Part shown: in pieces, positions 7,812 through 17,056 of the stretch
Layout of the letters: each line of letters begins with the position of its first letter
Numbering within the stretch: the stretch's first letter is position 1
From: Arthrobacter sp. 31Y
GTDB lineage: Bacteria; Actinomycetota; Actinomycetes; Actinomycetales; Micrococcaceae
Reading direction: 5' to 3'
Assembly (NCBI RefSeq): GCF_000526335.1
Contig: NZ_JAFW01000001.1
Location: forward strand, 434,001-498,000
Length of the DNA stretch: 64,000 bases
Notes under the pieces: generated by a model
What the model was told of the DNA's origin: nothing
The model's database searches: none
What the model saw: the letters and a program-made list of their open reading frames with translations, nothing else
Made by a program: the position numbers and the translations under genes

Positions 7812-8549
7812 TCAGTTCCACTCCGCCGAACGAACCAGGATGACACCTGAATCCGGGCAAAAGACAATGTCGTCCTCCGCTGCGGCTTTGACTTCGGCGA
7901 GGTCGCCGGGACTGAGCATCATCCCGGAACCTTCGGACTTGCCGTGGAACAGGCGGGCTGCACCGACTCCGCGCTTGGCAATGGTCTTCTCGTAGATGGC
8001 AAGAATTCCCGCGTCCAGAGATTCAGCGAAGGCGGCGCGCTGCCCCCGAACCACCGTTTCTTCTGCCGCAATCTCGGCAATAGCCTCATCCAGTTCAGCC
8101 CGGATGCTGCCAAAGGAACCTTGGATGTCGTCAACGATCGACTGCTGTGCGGCCTGACGCTCGCGCAACGTATCCAAGCGTTCAAGAATTTCGAGTTCAA
8201 CATCTTCCAGGTCAGAGCGACGCTTGTTGAGGGAAGCAATATCGCTCTGCAAGGCCACCAGATCCTTGGACAGGCCGGTGCCACTGTTGAGCCGGGTCTC
8301 GTCGCGTTCAATACGGGTGGCTACCTGCTCCACATCGGCTTCCGCACGCCGGAGTTCGGTTTCGGCATCATGGACGGCAACCTTGGCCGCGCCAAGCTCA
8401 CCGTTGGCCACGCTCAGCGCGTCCGTGAGGTCGGTGATGCGTGGATCCGTTTCCAGAACCTTACGGCGGCCGGCAAGTGACCTGAGCTTGGCATCCAGTC
8501 CCTGCAGTTCAAGCAATTTCAATTGTTCTGCCGGTGCTGCTTTCGCCAC
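7812..8549 (-). CDS. Coiled-coil protein with degenerate C4 zinc ribbon (DUF164-type)
   Basis: 245 residues. Residues ~10-180 form a long antiparallel coiled-coil hairpin rich in Glu/Arg/Leu/Ala. The C-terminus keeps the family frame (MLSPGDLAEVKAAAEDDIVFC) but retains only one Cys: CPDSG replaces the usual CxxCG and the first CxxC is EGSGM. Metal binding is therefore doubtful. It lies downstream of the Nif3-like gene, the usual arrangement in actinobacteria, and probably shares its transcript. Molecular function unknown. Confidence 0.75.
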   Translation of the reverse strand: MAKAAPAEQLKLLELQGLDAKLRSLAGRRKVLETDPRITDLTDALSVANGELGAAKVAVHDAETELRRAEADVEQVATRIERDETRLNSGTGLSKDLVALQSDIASLNKRRSDLEDVELEILERLDTLRERQAAQQSIVDDIQGSFGSIRAELDEAIAEIAAEETVVRGQRAAFAESLDAGILAIYEKTIAKRGVGAARLFHGKSEGSGMMLSPGDLAEVKAAAEDDIVFCPDSGVILVRSAEWN

Positions 8550-8637
8550 GCTTACCTCCGCTATTAGCCACCGGCCTGGGGATCAGGTCCGGCCGAACCG
8601 CCGCTATCCGTCAGGGCTGTTCATATCTTTCTAGACT

Positions 8638-9549
8638 CTAGTCCCCGCCGGGAGTGAGTATGAAGTCCCAAGGGTCGCTGTTAGTTCCGCTGACGCGGAT
8701 CTCGACGTCGTAGCCTTGGTCGGCGAGCACATTGCCCAGCGCTTCAGCGGCAGCAGGCAGCCATAGCCATTCACTGGCAAAGTGCGAGACGTCAATCAAA
8801 TAGGGCCTGCCATTGGTGGCACCTTCGCGGGCTTCGGATGCAGGGTGGTGACGCATGTCGGCTGTGACGTACACATCAGCGTTGCTGGCGCGAACGGCAT
8901 CGAACAAGCTGTCCCCGGCTCCGCCGCACACGGCAACGCGCCGGACCAGGCCGTCTTTGTCTCCGGCTACCCGGACTCCGCCAGCGACGGCGGGCAGCAT
9001 TTCAAAGACCCGGGCAGCGAAATCGCCGAGCGTTTCAAGGTCAGGGAGGTCCCCTACCCTGCCAATACCCTCCTCGGGCAAGCCGTTGCTTGCCGGCGTC
9101 AAGGGTGTGACGTTCTCCAAGCCGAAGGCGTCGGCCAGGACGTCGGAAACTCCACCGACGGCTGAATCTCCGTTGGTATGCACTGTCAACAGCCCCGTCC
9201 CGGCCTCTATCAGCCGGTGCACGGCGAGTCCCTTCGCTGACGTGGCTGCCACGGAGTTCACCCCTTTGAGAAGCAGCGGGTGATGGGTGATCAGCAGGTC
9301 CGCTCCCCACTCCAAGGCCTCATCGATCACGGCCAGCGTGGGATCCACGGCGAAGAGAACTTTGGTGACGGGAACATTGGGGCGGCCTACAACAAGACCC
9401 ACCTCATCCCAGTCTTCAGCCAGTGACTCCGGCCATAGTTCCTCGACAGCCAGCAAAACCTGGCCGAGCGTGGGATCACCGCTGGCGTCCGATGTTTCGT
9501 CCTCTTCGACGGAATCCACATCAGGGATGTGGGTGTTTACTGCTTCCAT
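8638..9549 (-). CDS. Nif3-like dinuclear metal-centre protein (GTP cyclohydrolase I type 2 family)
   Basis: 303 residues. After a ~30-residue acidic leader it shows WAEDWDEVGLVVGRP-like sequence, LLITHHPLLL with the paired His ligands (~residues 83-90), VHTNGDSAVGG, and C-terminal FLIDVSHFASEW with a final His/Glu ligand set. The family forms hexamers with two metals per subunit; its cellular role is unsettled. Its start region carries a 21-bp tandem duplication (9557-9594). Confidence 0.85.
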   Translation of the reverse strand: MEAVNTHIPDVDSVEEDETSDASGDPTLGQVLLAVEELWPESLAEDWDEVGLVVGRPNVPVTKVLFAVDPTLAVIDEALEWGADLLITHHPLLLKGVNSVAATSAKGLAVHRLIEAGTGLLTVHTNGDSAVGGVSDVLADAFGLENVTPLTPASNGLPEEGIGRVGDLPDLETLGDFAARVFEMLPAVAGGVRVAGDKDGLVRRVAVCGGAGDSLFDAVRASNADVYVTADMRHHPASEAREGATNGRPYLIDVSHFASEWLWLPAAAEALGNVLADQGYDVEIRVSGTNSDPWDFILTPGGD

Positions 9550-9556
9550 GCTCTTA

Positions 9557-9594
9557 TTCTTCCCTACTGAGCCGGATTTCTTCCCTACTGAGCC
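9557..9594 (-). repeat. Tandem 21-bp duplication upstream of the Nif3-like gene
   Basis: A 17-base identical unit occurs at 9557-9573 and 9578-9594 (period 21). Read on the minus strand, each copy carries TAGGGAAGAA, a Shine-Dalgarno-like stretch, just before the start at 9549. Confidence 0.7.
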
Positions 9595-9694
9595 CCCATC
9601 AGGTATGTGCCGCTCCGTGGCACCTCCCCGGTGCCGTAATTCTCCCGTAAGGTGAAGCGGGAATCATCCAGCCCTCCGATCCATTGAAGAGAAC

Positions 9695-10219
9695 ATGAAA
9701 ACTTTCGTACTTGGCGGCGGCTGCTTCTGGTGCCTTGATGCCGTCTACCAGAAGACCCGCGGCGTGAGCTCGGTGGTGTCCGGCTACACCGGAGGCCACG
9801 TCCGCAATCCCGATTACTACGAGGTATGCTCCGGAACCACTGGCCATGCGGAAGTTGTGGCGGTGACCTTCGATGAAGCGGTCGTTCCGGAAGAAGTCAT
9901 CTTGGACATGTTCTTTGCCCTCCACGACCCCACCACGTTGAATCGCCAGGGTTATGACGTGGGCACCCAGTACCGTTCATCAATGTTCTACACAACCACG
10001 GAGGAAAAGGTGTTGTTCGAGGAAGCAATCGAACGCGCCCAGTCCCTGTGGTCCGATCCGATTGTGACCGAGGTCAGCCGACTTCCCGAGTTTCATGAGG
10101 CTGAGGAAGTCCACCAGAATTACTATGCAAAGTTCCCTTATCAGGGGTATTGCCAGGTGATCATCAACCCGAAGTTGGCTAAGGCCCGGAAATATTACTC
10201 TGCATGGCTTATTGCTTAG
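9695..10219 (+). CDS. msrA: Peptide-methionine (S)-S-oxide reductase
   Basis: 174 residues, the normal length. The active site GGGCFWC with the catalytic Cys is at residues ~7-13, followed by GVSSVVSGYTGG and YDVGTQYRS, all standard for MsrA. It reduces the S-epimer of methionine sulfoxide in proteins using thioredoxin. A resolving Cys is likely the one in YQGYCQV near the C-terminus. It stands alone, 66 bp before cysK. Confidence 0.95.
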   Translation: MKTFVLGGGCFWCLDAVYQKTRGVSSVVSGYTGGHVRNPDYYEVCSGTTGHAEVVAVTFDEAVVPEEVILDMFFALHDPTTLNRQGYDVGTQYRSSMFYTTTEEKVLFEEAIERAQSLWSDPIVTEVSRLPEFHEAEEVHQNYYAKFPYQGYCQVIINPKLAKARKYYSAWLIA

Positions 10220-10285
10220 CAGGGTTTCGATCCCGCTGGTTAGGCTGACCTCAGCATTCCCTCTTCAGAGATAGGCGTAATTTTC

Positions 10286-11221
10286 ATGGCAAGGATCTAC
10301 GACGACGTCACGCAGCTGGTCGGCCGGACTCCGCTGGTTCGTTTGAACCGGCTCACGGAGGGCCTCGACGCCACCGTTGCAGTCAAGCTCGAGTTCTACA
10401 ACCCGGCCAACAGCGTCAAGGACCGCATCGGCGTGGCCATCATTGATGCTGCCGAGAAGTCCGGCGCCTTGAAGCCAGGTGGAACCATCGTCGAGGGCAC
10501 CTCGGGTAACACCGGCATCGCACTTGCCTTGGTGGGTGCAGCGCGCGGCTACAAGGTCATCCTGACCATGCCTGAGACCATGTCCACCGAGCGCCGCGTG
10601 ATGTTGCGTGCTTACGGTGCCGAAATCGTCCTGACGCCCGGATCCGAAGGCATGCGCGGCGCCGTCGAGAAGGCACAGGAAATCGTCGCCAACACGGAGA
10701 ACTCCATCTGGGCGCAGCAGTTCGCCAACGAGGCCAACCCTGCGATCCACCGCGCCACCACTGCCGAAGAGGTCTGGGAAGACACCGACGGTGAAGTAGA
10801 TATCTTTGTTGCCGGCGTAGGTACCGGCGGCACCATCACAGGTGTTGGTCAGGTCCTTAAGGAGCGCAAGCCCGGTGTGCAGATTGTCGCCATCGAGCCC
10901 AAAGATTCGGCGATCCTCAACGGTGGAGCCCCTGGCCCGCACAAGATTCAGGGCATCGGCGCCAACTTTGTTCCTGAAATCCTGGATACCAACGTCTACG
11001 ACGAAGTCCTTGACGCCACCCTGGAAGACTCGGTCCGCGTAGCCCGTGAACTCGGCGCACGTGAAGGCATCCTGGGCGGCATTTCCTCCGGTGCCATTGT
11101 GTGGGGTGCCCTTGAGTTGGCCAAGCGTCCTGAGAACGCGGGCAAGCTGATCGTTGCCGTCGTCTGTGACTTCGGAGAGCGTTACATCTCCACCGTGCTG
11201 TTCGACGACATCCGCGGCTAA
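10286..11221 (+). CDS. cysK: Cysteine synthase A (O-acetylserine sulfhydrylase)
   Basis: 311 residues. The PLP lysine lies in [11 protein letters not shown] (~residues 37-47); [12 protein letters not shown] is the substrate-binding loop; VGTGGTITG binds the cofactor phosphate; [10 protein letters not shown] is at ~265. It makes L-cysteine from O-acetylserine and sulfide. cysE follows after 41 bp in the same direction, so both steps of cysteine synthesis are probably co-transcribed. Confidence 0.95.
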   Translation: MARIYDDVTQLVGRTPLVRLNRLTEGLDATVAVKLEFYNPANSVKDRIGVAIIDAAEKSGALKPGGTIVEGTSGNTGIALALVGAARGYKVILTMPETMSTERRVMLRAYGAEIVLTPGSEGMRGAVEKAQEIVANTENSIWAQQFANEANPAIHRATTAEEVWEDTDGEVDIFVAGVGTGGTITGVGQVLKERKPGVQIVAIEPKDSAILNGGAPGPHKIQGIGANFVPEILDTNVYDEVLDATLEDSVRVARELGAREGILGGISSGAIVWGALELAKRPENAGKLIVAVVCDFGERYISTVLFDDIRG

Positions 11222-11262
11222 TACAACGCCGGCACGACTTCATTTCCTGTAGAAAGGTCTTT

Positions 11263-11847
11263 GTGAGCTTCTTCGCAAGGCTTAAAGAAGACCTCGATGC
11301 CGCCCGGTCACACGACCCGGCGGCTCGAGGCTCTTTTGAGAACTTTTTCGCCTACTCCGGCCTGCACGCCATCTGGGCTCATCGGATAACGCATCGGCTC
11401 TGGCAGAATCCGGCGCTGCGTTTTCCAGCCCGCCTGATTTCCCAGCTGGCAAGATTCCTGACCGGCATCGAAATCCATCCCGGTGCAACCATTGGCCGGC
11501 GGTTCTTCATTGATCACGGCATGGGAGTAGTGATTGGTGAGACCGCCGAGATCGGTGAGGACGTGATGATCTATCACGGGGTAACGCTCGGCGGCCGTTC
11601 GCTGGCCAAGGTCAAGCGTCACCCAACCATCGGTGACCGCGTCACGATCGGTGCCGGCGCAAAGGTCCTGGGTCCCATCACCATCGGCGCCGGCAGCGCG
11701 ATCGGCGCCAACGCCGTGGTGGTCAAGGACGCACCAGCGGAATCCATCATCACAGGCATTCCCGCCACATGGCGGCACCGCGATGCCCGATCCGAAACCA
11801 AACCGGCAGTGGATCCGGCCGAGTACTACATCGAATACCGGATCTAG
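11263..11847 (+). CDS. cysE: Serine O-acetyltransferase
   Basis: 194 residues from a GTG preceded by GAAAGG. The C-terminal half is a left-handed beta-helix of hexapeptide repeats ([38 protein letters not shown]) carrying the catalytic His/Asp and cofactor sites. It supplies O-acetylserine to CysK next door. The short form lacks the long N-terminal domain of the E. coli enzyme. The stop shares a CTAG with the convergent SDR gene. Confidence 0.93.
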   Translation: MSFFARLKEDLDAARSHDPAARGSFENFFAYSGLHAIWAHRITHRLWQNPALRFPARLISQLARFLTGIEIHPGATIGRRFFIDHGMGVVIGETAEIGEDVMIYHGVTLGGRSLAKVKRHPTIGDRVTIGAGAKVLGPITIGAGSAIGANAVVVKDAPAESIITGIPATWRHRDARSETKPAVDPAEYYIEYRI

Positions 11848-12683
11848 CCGGCCAGTCTTCGGTAGAAGTTCCAAAAGACAAAATCGAAGGCGCGGTCCGG
11901 AAGAATTCTGCGCATTGCCAAGACGCTCCAGGCGCCCCTGCCCACCGGGTAGCGGGTCCTGGGGCGTTTTGCCGTTGAGGCGCGAACAATGGTTCTTGCT
12001 ACAACCCCCGCCGGCGTAGACAACACATGGCCGGTTCCGGATGTCGATGCCAACGCGGCAGCCACAATGTGCGCTTGATCCCTGTATGGCCCACTGCCCG
12101 AGGCCATCAACAGGCCCTCTCCCGCTATGCCGCCCCACTCACTATCTGTTCCCGACGGTTCAACAATGACGACGTCGATTCCGTGGGGCTTCAATTCCAG
12201 CCGCAGCGAATCGCTCATTCCCTCCACCGCAAACTTGGTGCCGTGGTACCACGCGCCCAACGGCTCATATATTTTGCCGCCTATAGAGGTGATGTTGATG
12301 ATCCGGCCTGATCCCGCCCTGCGCATCCCGGGAATCACCAACTGGGTCATCCTTGCCAGTCCCATGACATTGACGTCAAACTGTCGTCTTCCCTCAGCCA
12401 GCGGAACTTCCTCCAGCGAGCCATAGGAACCATAGCCAGCGTTGTTGACCAGCACGTCAATCCGTCCATGGGCCGCTTCGATCAACGCCACCGCGGACGC
12501 CATCGATTCCTCCGAAGTAACGTCCAAAGACAGAACTGTGATGCCGTGTTGCTTCAGCGGCTCCATCTTGCCTACACGGCGCGCACCTGCGTAGACCGTA
12601 AACCCGGCCGCTCTGAGGGCAAGGGTCGTTTCAAAACCGATTCCGGTGGAGGCCCCGGTGACAAGCGCAACGCGGGCTGCCAT
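11844..12683 (-). CDS. Short-chain dehydrogenase/reductase
   Basis: 279 residues with the classical SDR pattern: VTGASTGIG cofactor loop near the N-terminus, [10 protein letters not shown], the catalytic Ser in NITSIGG and YHGTK at mid-protein. The ~60-residue C-terminal extension ([30 protein letters not shown]) is typical of the oxidoreductases related to 17-beta-hydroxysteroid dehydrogenases. Substrate unknown. It converges on cysE with a 4-bp overlap of stop codons. Confidence 0.85.
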   Translation of the reverse strand: MAARVALVTGASTGIGFETTLALRAAGFTVYAGARRVGKMEPLKQHGITVLSLDVTSEESMASAVALIEAAHGRIDVLVNNAGYGSYGSLEEVPLAEGRRQFDVNVMGLARMTQLVIPGMRRAGSGRIINITSIGGKIYEPLGAWYHGTKFAVEGMSDSLRLELKPHGIDVVIVEPSGTDSEWGGIAGEGLLMASGSGPYRDQAHIVAAALASTSGTGHVLSTPAGVVARTIVRASTAKRPRTRYPVGRGAWSVLAMRRILPDRAFDFVFWNFYRRLAG

Positions 12684-12745
12684 GGCTGATCTCCTTCAGT
12701 TAGGTATAGCCATTGAGTGAGGTAAAGCAAGACTTCAGACACGGC

Positions 12746-12788
12746 AAAGGCCGGCCCACCCAAGCGTAACTGGGAGGAACCGGCCTTT
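12746..12788 (-). terminator. Terminator downstream of gnd
   Basis: AAAGGCCGG (12746-12754) pairs with CCGGCCTTT (12780-12788), with an inner CCCA/TGGG helix. It lies 16 bp past the gnd stop on the minus strand. Confidence 0.65.
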
Positions 12789-12803
12789 GACGGGAAGTTA
12801 TTG

Positions 12804-14240
12804 CTAGTGGGTGTCGACTGCCGAGATCTCGGACTTGTCTTCGCCCCAGAGGGTGTGGAAGGTGCCCTCTGTGTCCACGCGACCGTAGGTGTGTGCTCCG
12901 AAGAGGTCGCGCTGGCCCTGGATCAGGGCAGCGGCAACGCGCTTGCGGCGCAGACCGTCGTAGTAGGCCAGGGAGGAGGAGAACACCGGTACCGGGATGC
13001 CCAGCTGGACGGCGGTGGCTACCACGCGGCGCCATGCCGGAAGCGCCTCGGCGATTGCCTTGGTGAAGGCCGGTGCGAACAGCAAGTTGGCAGGCTTCTC
13101 CTCAGCGGCGTAGGCCTGGGTGATGTCCTTGAGCAGTTCTGCGCGGATGATGCAGCCTGCACGCCACAGCGAAGCGATCTCGTCCAGCTTAAGGTCCCAG
13201 CCGTATTCCTTGGCAGCGGAAGTCAGCATGTCCAGGCCCTGGGCGTAGGAGACCAGCTTGGAGGCGTACAGTGCCTGTCGGACGTCCTCAACGAACGTCT
13301 CGGGGATTTCCACGGAGGCTTCTTCGCCGGCCAGCAGTTCCTGGCCAAGCTTGCGCTGCTCGGCCTGGGAGGAGAGGCCGCGGGCAAAGACGGATTCGGC
13401 GATGCCGGAGATCGGAGAACCGAGCTCCAGGGCGGAGATGACCGTCCAGCGGCCCGTGCCCTTCTGGCCAGCAGCGTCCACGACGACGTCCACAAACGGC
13501 TTGCCCGTCTTGGCGTCAACGTGGCCAAGGACCTCGGCTGAGATTTCGATCAGGAAGGAGGACAGATCGCCCTTGTTCCACTCAGCGAAGATCTGGGACT
13601 GCTCTGCGGGCTCAATGCCGGCACCGGAGCGGAGGAGGTCGAACGCTTCACCGATGACCTGCATGTCGGCATATTCAATACCGTTGTGGACCATCTTCAC
13701 GAAGTGACCGGCGCCATCGGTGCCGATCCATGCGCAGCACGGTTCGCCGTCGACCTTCGCGGAGATTTTCTCCAGCAGCGGGCCGAGGGCGTCGTAGGAC
13801 TCACGGGAGCCACCGGGCATGATGGAGGGGCCGTTCAGGGCGCCCTCTTCGCCACCGGATACACCGACGCCAACGAAGTGGAGGTCCTTCTTGGCCAGCG
13901 CGGCTTCCCGGCGGCGGGTGTCCTCGTAGTGCGAGTTACCGGCATCGATGATGATGTCACCGGCTTCGAGCAAAGGCTCGAGCTGCTCGATCACGTTGTC
14001 AACGGGAGCGCCAGCCTTGACCATGATCAGGACGCGGCGGGGCTTTTCGAGCGAGTCTACGAGTTCCTGCAGCGTTTCCGTGCGGATGAAGTCGCCGTCC
14101 GTGCCGTGCTTTTCGAGCAGGGCGTCAGTCTTTTCCACGGAGCGGTTGTGGAGAGCCACCGTGAAGCCGTTACGGGCGAGGTTGCGGGCCAGGTTGGCGC
14201 CCATCACCGCAAGGCCGGTGACACCGATGTGTGCTGACAT
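12804..14240 (-). CDS. gnd: 6-phosphogluconate dehydrogenase (decarboxylating)
   Basis: 478 residues from the ATG at 14240, which follows GGAG by 5 bp; the longer open frame upstream is not supported. It has the NADP loop GVTGLAVMGANLARN, the substrate motif GVGVSGGEEGALNGPSIMPGG (~residues 125-145) and the catalytic GAGHFVKMVHNGIEY. The C-terminal helical domain carries KGTGRWT. It oxidises 6-phosphogluconate to ribulose-5-phosphate. Divergent from a FadR/GntR regulator, with a candidate operator in its leader. Confidence 0.95.
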   Translation of the reverse strand: MSAHIGVTGLAVMGANLARNLARNGFTVALHNRSVEKTDALLEKHGTDGDFIRTETLQELVDSLEKPRRVLIMVKAGAPVDNVIEQLEPLLEAGDIIIDAGNSHYEDTRRREAALAKKDLHFVGVGVSGGEEGALNGPSIMPGGSRESYDALGPLLEKISAKVDGEPCCAWIGTDGAGHFVKMVHNGIEYADMQVIGEAFDLLRSGAGIEPAEQSQIFAEWNKGDLSSFLIEISAEVLGHVDAKTGKPFVDVVVDAAGQKGTGRWTVISALELGSPISGIAESVFARGLSSQAEQRKLGQELLAGEEASVEIPETFVEDVRQALYASKLVSYAQGLDMLTSAAKEYGWDLKLDEIASLWRAGCIIRAELLKDITQAYAAEEKPANLLFAPAFTKAIAEALPAWRRVVATAVQLGIPVPVFSSSLAYYDGLRRKRVAAALIQGQRDLFGAHTYGRVDTEGTFHTLWGEDKSEISAVDTH

Positions 14241-14254
14241 CAAAACTCCAATTC

Positions 14255-14268
14255 GTTCGTATACAAAC
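14255..14268. promoter_or_regulatory. Palindromic candidate operator in the gnd leader
   Basis: GTTCGTATACAAAC is a near-perfect 14-bp palindrome (one mismatched pair) centred on GTATAC, 15-28 bp upstream of the gnd start. FadR/GntR-family regulators often bind TNGTATACNA-type sites, and such a regulator is encoded divergently 211 bp away. Binding is inferred. Confidence 0.5.
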
Positions 14269-14450
14269 AGTCCTGCGGACACGCAGGAAGCGATTTCAAA
14301 ACCAGGGGCTGTAATAAACCATACGTATTTAAGCCAGGTGCGGGAAAGCGGCGCCCACGTTTTGGAACGGTGCCGCGTCATAAACAGTCTATGATGCCGC
14401 CCCGGATTCCCCTGCGCACCTGACGGTGCCGCGCCACTATGCTTACCTCT

Positions 14451-15179
14451 ATGTCAACCAGCCTCCACCACCGCGCCGTAGAGCACTTGGGCACCAGAAT
14501 CGTCGGCGGTGCCCTTCCCACGGGCCATGTCATGCTGGCCGAGCATTTGGAGGACGAGCTCAACGTCTCGCGCTCCGTGGTCCGTGAAGCCGTCCGTGTT
14601 CTGCAGTCGCTGGGGCTTGTGGAGACCATCAAGCGAGTGGGTATCCGCGTGTTGCCGGCACATCGCTGGAACCCTTTCGATCCTTTGGTGATTCGTTGGC
14701 GGCTCGCCGGCGAGGGGCGGGGCGCTCAGTTGCGGTCGCTGGCTGAGCTGCGTTCCGCCGTCGAGCCGGTAGCGGCAGAACTGGCTGCAGGGAACGCTCC
14801 GGAAAGTCTTCGGCAGGAGTTGGTGGGCATTTCCCTTGCCATGAAGGAAGCTGGTGATGCCGGTGACATGGCCCGGTTCCTTGACCTCGATATCCGGTTC
14901 CATGCGCTGGTCCTCTCCGGCTCCGGCAACGAAATGTTCGCCAACCTGATTGGCCAGGTCACAGAGACCCTCACAGGCAGAACCGTCCACGGGCTGATGC
15001 CCGAGCACCCCCAGAAGCAGGCGCTCCAGTGGCATATGGACGTGGCCCACGCGATAGATGCAGGAGACGGCTCCCTCGCCCGCGATGCCGCCGCCAAAAT
15101 CATGCGGCAGACCATTGCGGAGCTGGCTCCCAGCTGGAATGACCAGCCCCGCGTGTTCGTCCCCGTCGCCAAGAACTAA
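14451..15179 (+). CDS. FadR-subfamily GntR transcriptional regulator
   Basis: About 242 residues. The winged-helix domain (HHRAVEHLGTRIVGGALPTG... VSRSVVREAVRVLQSLGLVE) is followed by an all-helical FCD effector domain with metal-type ligands (DLDIRFHALVL and HMDVAHAIDAGD). The ATG at 14451 lies 8 nt after a TATGCT -10 box, suggesting a leaderless mRNA; an ATG at 14439 falls inside that box. Its neighbours gnd, idnD and idnO suggest gluconate or a related sugar acid as the ligand. Confidence 0.85.
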   Translation: MSTSLHHRAVEHLGTRIVGGALPTGHVMLAEHLEDELNVSRSVVREAVRVLQSLGLVETIKRVGIRVLPAHRWNPFDPLVIRWRLAGEGRGAQLRSLAELRSAVEPVAAELAAGNAPESLRQELVGISLAMKEAGDAGDMARFLDLDIRFHALVLSGSGNEMFANLIGQVTETLTGRTVHGLMPEHPQKQALQWHMDVAHAIDAGDGSLARDAAAKIMRQTIAELAPSWNDQPRVFVPVAKN

Positions 15180-15183
15180 CTGG

Positions 15184-16233
15184 TTACTGCTGGAAGTTCA
15201 GCAACACTTTGCCGGATTCGGCCGAGTTCTTCGCAACTTCAAAAGCTTCCAAGCCCTGGGAGAGGTGGAACTCGTGCGTCACCACGGGGTCCACAAACAA
15301 CGAGCCGTCGGCCAGGGCAGCAATGACATCGTCGATCTCGTCATTGAAGCGGAACGAGCCCAGCAGGTCCAACTCCCGGGTGATGGCCAGGGAGATGAAG
15401 ACCGGCTGGGGTCCTGCGGGCAGAAGCCCCACCATCACCACTTTGCCGCCACGGGTGGCGCCCTTGATGGCCGAGGCAAGGCCAAAATGGCTTCCCGAGG
15501 ATTCAATAACGACGTCGGCGTCCACTGCCGCAATGGCCTCGGCATCATCTCCCTTGAGGACCTCGTCGGCGCCTACGGCACGGGCAATTTCCAGTGGCTT
15601 GTCATGCATGTCGACGGCGACAATACGGGCTGCTCCGGCCCGCTTGAGAACGGCGACGGCGAGTGCACCGATGGGACCGCTGCCAATCACCAGGGCAGTC
15701 TTTCCGGCGACGTCCCCCGCGCGGCCTACGGCATGCCAGGCGACACTGGCAGGCTCCACGAGCGCAGCGGTGCGAAGCTCCAATTTCTCCGGCAACGGGC
15801 GCAGCATCCTGGCAGGCAGGTTGGCATAGCGGCTGAAAGCGCCATCCGTGTGGGGGTACCGTGCAGCACTTCCCAGATACGTGCAGCCCGGAGAGAGGTT
15901 GGGCCGGTCCTCGGGGTATCTGACATCTCCGGCGGCTGGCGTGGCAGGGTGGACGGCCACGGGCGTTCCTACGGCGGGGCCCGTACCATCGGCTGCCTGC
16001 TGGACCACATGGCCAACAATTTCGTGCCCAAGGACCATGGGGTCCTTGAGGATGGACTCCCCGGCTGCTCCGTGCAACCAGTAGTGAAGGTCCGAACCGC
16101 AAATGCCGCCGTAGGCGATCTCCACGATCGATTCGTCGGAGGCGGGCGTGGAGAGTGGGATGTCTTCGATGCGGAGGTCCCCCTTGCCATGGGCAACCAC
16201 AGCTGGACCTGAAGTGGGGAGGGTGATGCTCAT
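15184..16233 (-). CDS. idnD: L-idonate 5-dehydrogenase-like zinc alcohol dehydrogenase
   Basis: 349 residues; the start overlaps the idnO stop by 1 base (TGATG). GGICGSDLHYWLHG and GHEIVGHV hold the catalytic-zinc Cys and His-Glu ligands, and GSGPIGALA (~residue 180) is the NAD loop. The structural-zinc lobe is altered: the usual four Cys are missing between residues ~95 and 115 (HPATPAAGDVRYPEDRPN), leaving one Cys. It probably oxidises L-idonate (or a similar polyol acid) to 5-ketogluconate, which IdnO then reduces to gluconate. Confidence 0.75.
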   Translation of the reverse strand: MSITLPTSGPAVVAHGKGDLRIEDIPLSTPASDESIVEIAYGGICGSDLHYWLHGAAGESILKDPMVLGHEIVGHVVQQAADGTGPAVGTPVAVHPATPAAGDVRYPEDRPNLSPGCTYLGSAARYPHTDGAFSRYANLPARMLRPLPEKLELRTAALVEPASVAWHAVGRAGDVAGKTALVIGSGPIGALAVAVLKRAGAARIVAVDMHDKPLEIARAVGADEVLKGDDAEAIAAVDADVVIESSGSHFGLASAIKGATRGGKVVMVGLLPAGPQPVFISLAITRELDLLGSFRFNDEIDDVIAALADGSLFVDPVVTHEFHLSQGLEAFEVAKNSAESGKVLLNFQQ

Positions 16234-17003
16234 CAGACCACCACCGTCATTCCGCCGTCGACGAAGATCGTCTGACCGTTCACAAAATTGGACGCTTGCG
16301 AGGCGAGCCATACGGCCGGCCCGGCCAGATCGGCCACTGTTCCCCAACGGTTGGCCGGCGTCCGGCCGAGGATCCAGGAATTGAAATCGGGATCGTCCAC
16401 CAGGTTCTGCGTCATTTCCGTATGGATGTATCCCGGCGCGATGCCGTTGATCTGCAAGCCGCTGGCCGCCCACTCTGCGGTCATGGCGCGGGTCAGGTTC
16501 CGGAGCCCCCCCTTCGACGCCACGTAGGGAGCGATGGTGGGGCGGGCCAAGTCTGTCTGGACCGAACAGATGTTGATGATCTTCCCTTGTCCCCGGGGGA
16601 TCATGTGCCTTGCCACTTCCCTGCCCACCAGGAAGGCGCTGGTCAGGTTTGTGGTGATGACACGATCCCAATCCTTGACGTCCAGGTCCAGCATGGGCAC
16701 ACGGTGCTGGATTCCGGCGTTATTCACCAGGATGTCCAGCGGCCCGACGTTCTCCTCGATCCAGGCCACCCCGTCAGCCGCGGCCGTGGCATCGGTGACG
16801 TCGAACGCGCGGCTGCGGACCCGCCCTTGCGGATAGTCAACCTCCATGGCCTGCTGGGCTGCTTCGAGACGGTCCGGACTGATGCCGTTCAACACCACCG
16901 TGGCGCCTGCGTCTGCCAGCCCTCTAGCCAGGGCGTTACCTATCCCGCGGCTGGAACCAGTGACCAAGGCAACCCGCCCGGTCAGATCAAAAAGTCCACT
17001 CAT
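16233..17003 (-). CDS. idnO: Gluconate 5-dehydrogenase-like SDR
   Basis: 256 residues. TGSSRGIGNALARGLADAGATVVLNG, NNAGIQHRVPM, the catalytic Ser in NICSVQ and YVASKGG match the gluconate 5-dehydrogenase branch of SDRs, which interconvert 5-ketogluconate and gluconate. Translationally coupled to idnD, 53 bp downstream of the reductase gene. The Shine-Dalgarno (AAGGAA) is unusually far from the ATG. Substrate assignment is by resemblance and context. Confidence 0.8.
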   Translation of the reverse strand: MSGLFDLTGRVALVTGSSRGIGNALARGLADAGATVVLNGISPDRLEAAQQAMEVDYPQGRVRSRAFDVTDATAAADGVAWIEENVGPLDILVNNAGIQHRVPMLDLDVKDWDRVITTNLTSAFLVGREVARHMIPRGQGKIINICSVQTDLARPTIAPYVASKGGLRNLTRAMTAEWAASGLQINGIAPGYIHTEMTQNLVDDPDFNSWILGRTPANRWGTVADLAGPAVWLASQASNFVNGQTIFVDGGMTVVV

Positions 17004-17056
17004 AGTTTGTTTTTCATTCCTTCTGCGGTTGGGCCGGTTCAGTTACTGCTGCCGCT

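Noticed and set aside
11844-11847. Shared CTAG stop codons of cysE and the SDR gene as a special signal
   Set aside because: A compact convergent overlap; CTAG is simply two opposed TAG stops and needs no further explanation.
14241-14381. N-terminal extension of gnd to 14381
   Set aside because: The extra 47 residues do not match the family, and the ATG at 14240 has a good ribosome-binding site; the extension also covers the candidate operator.
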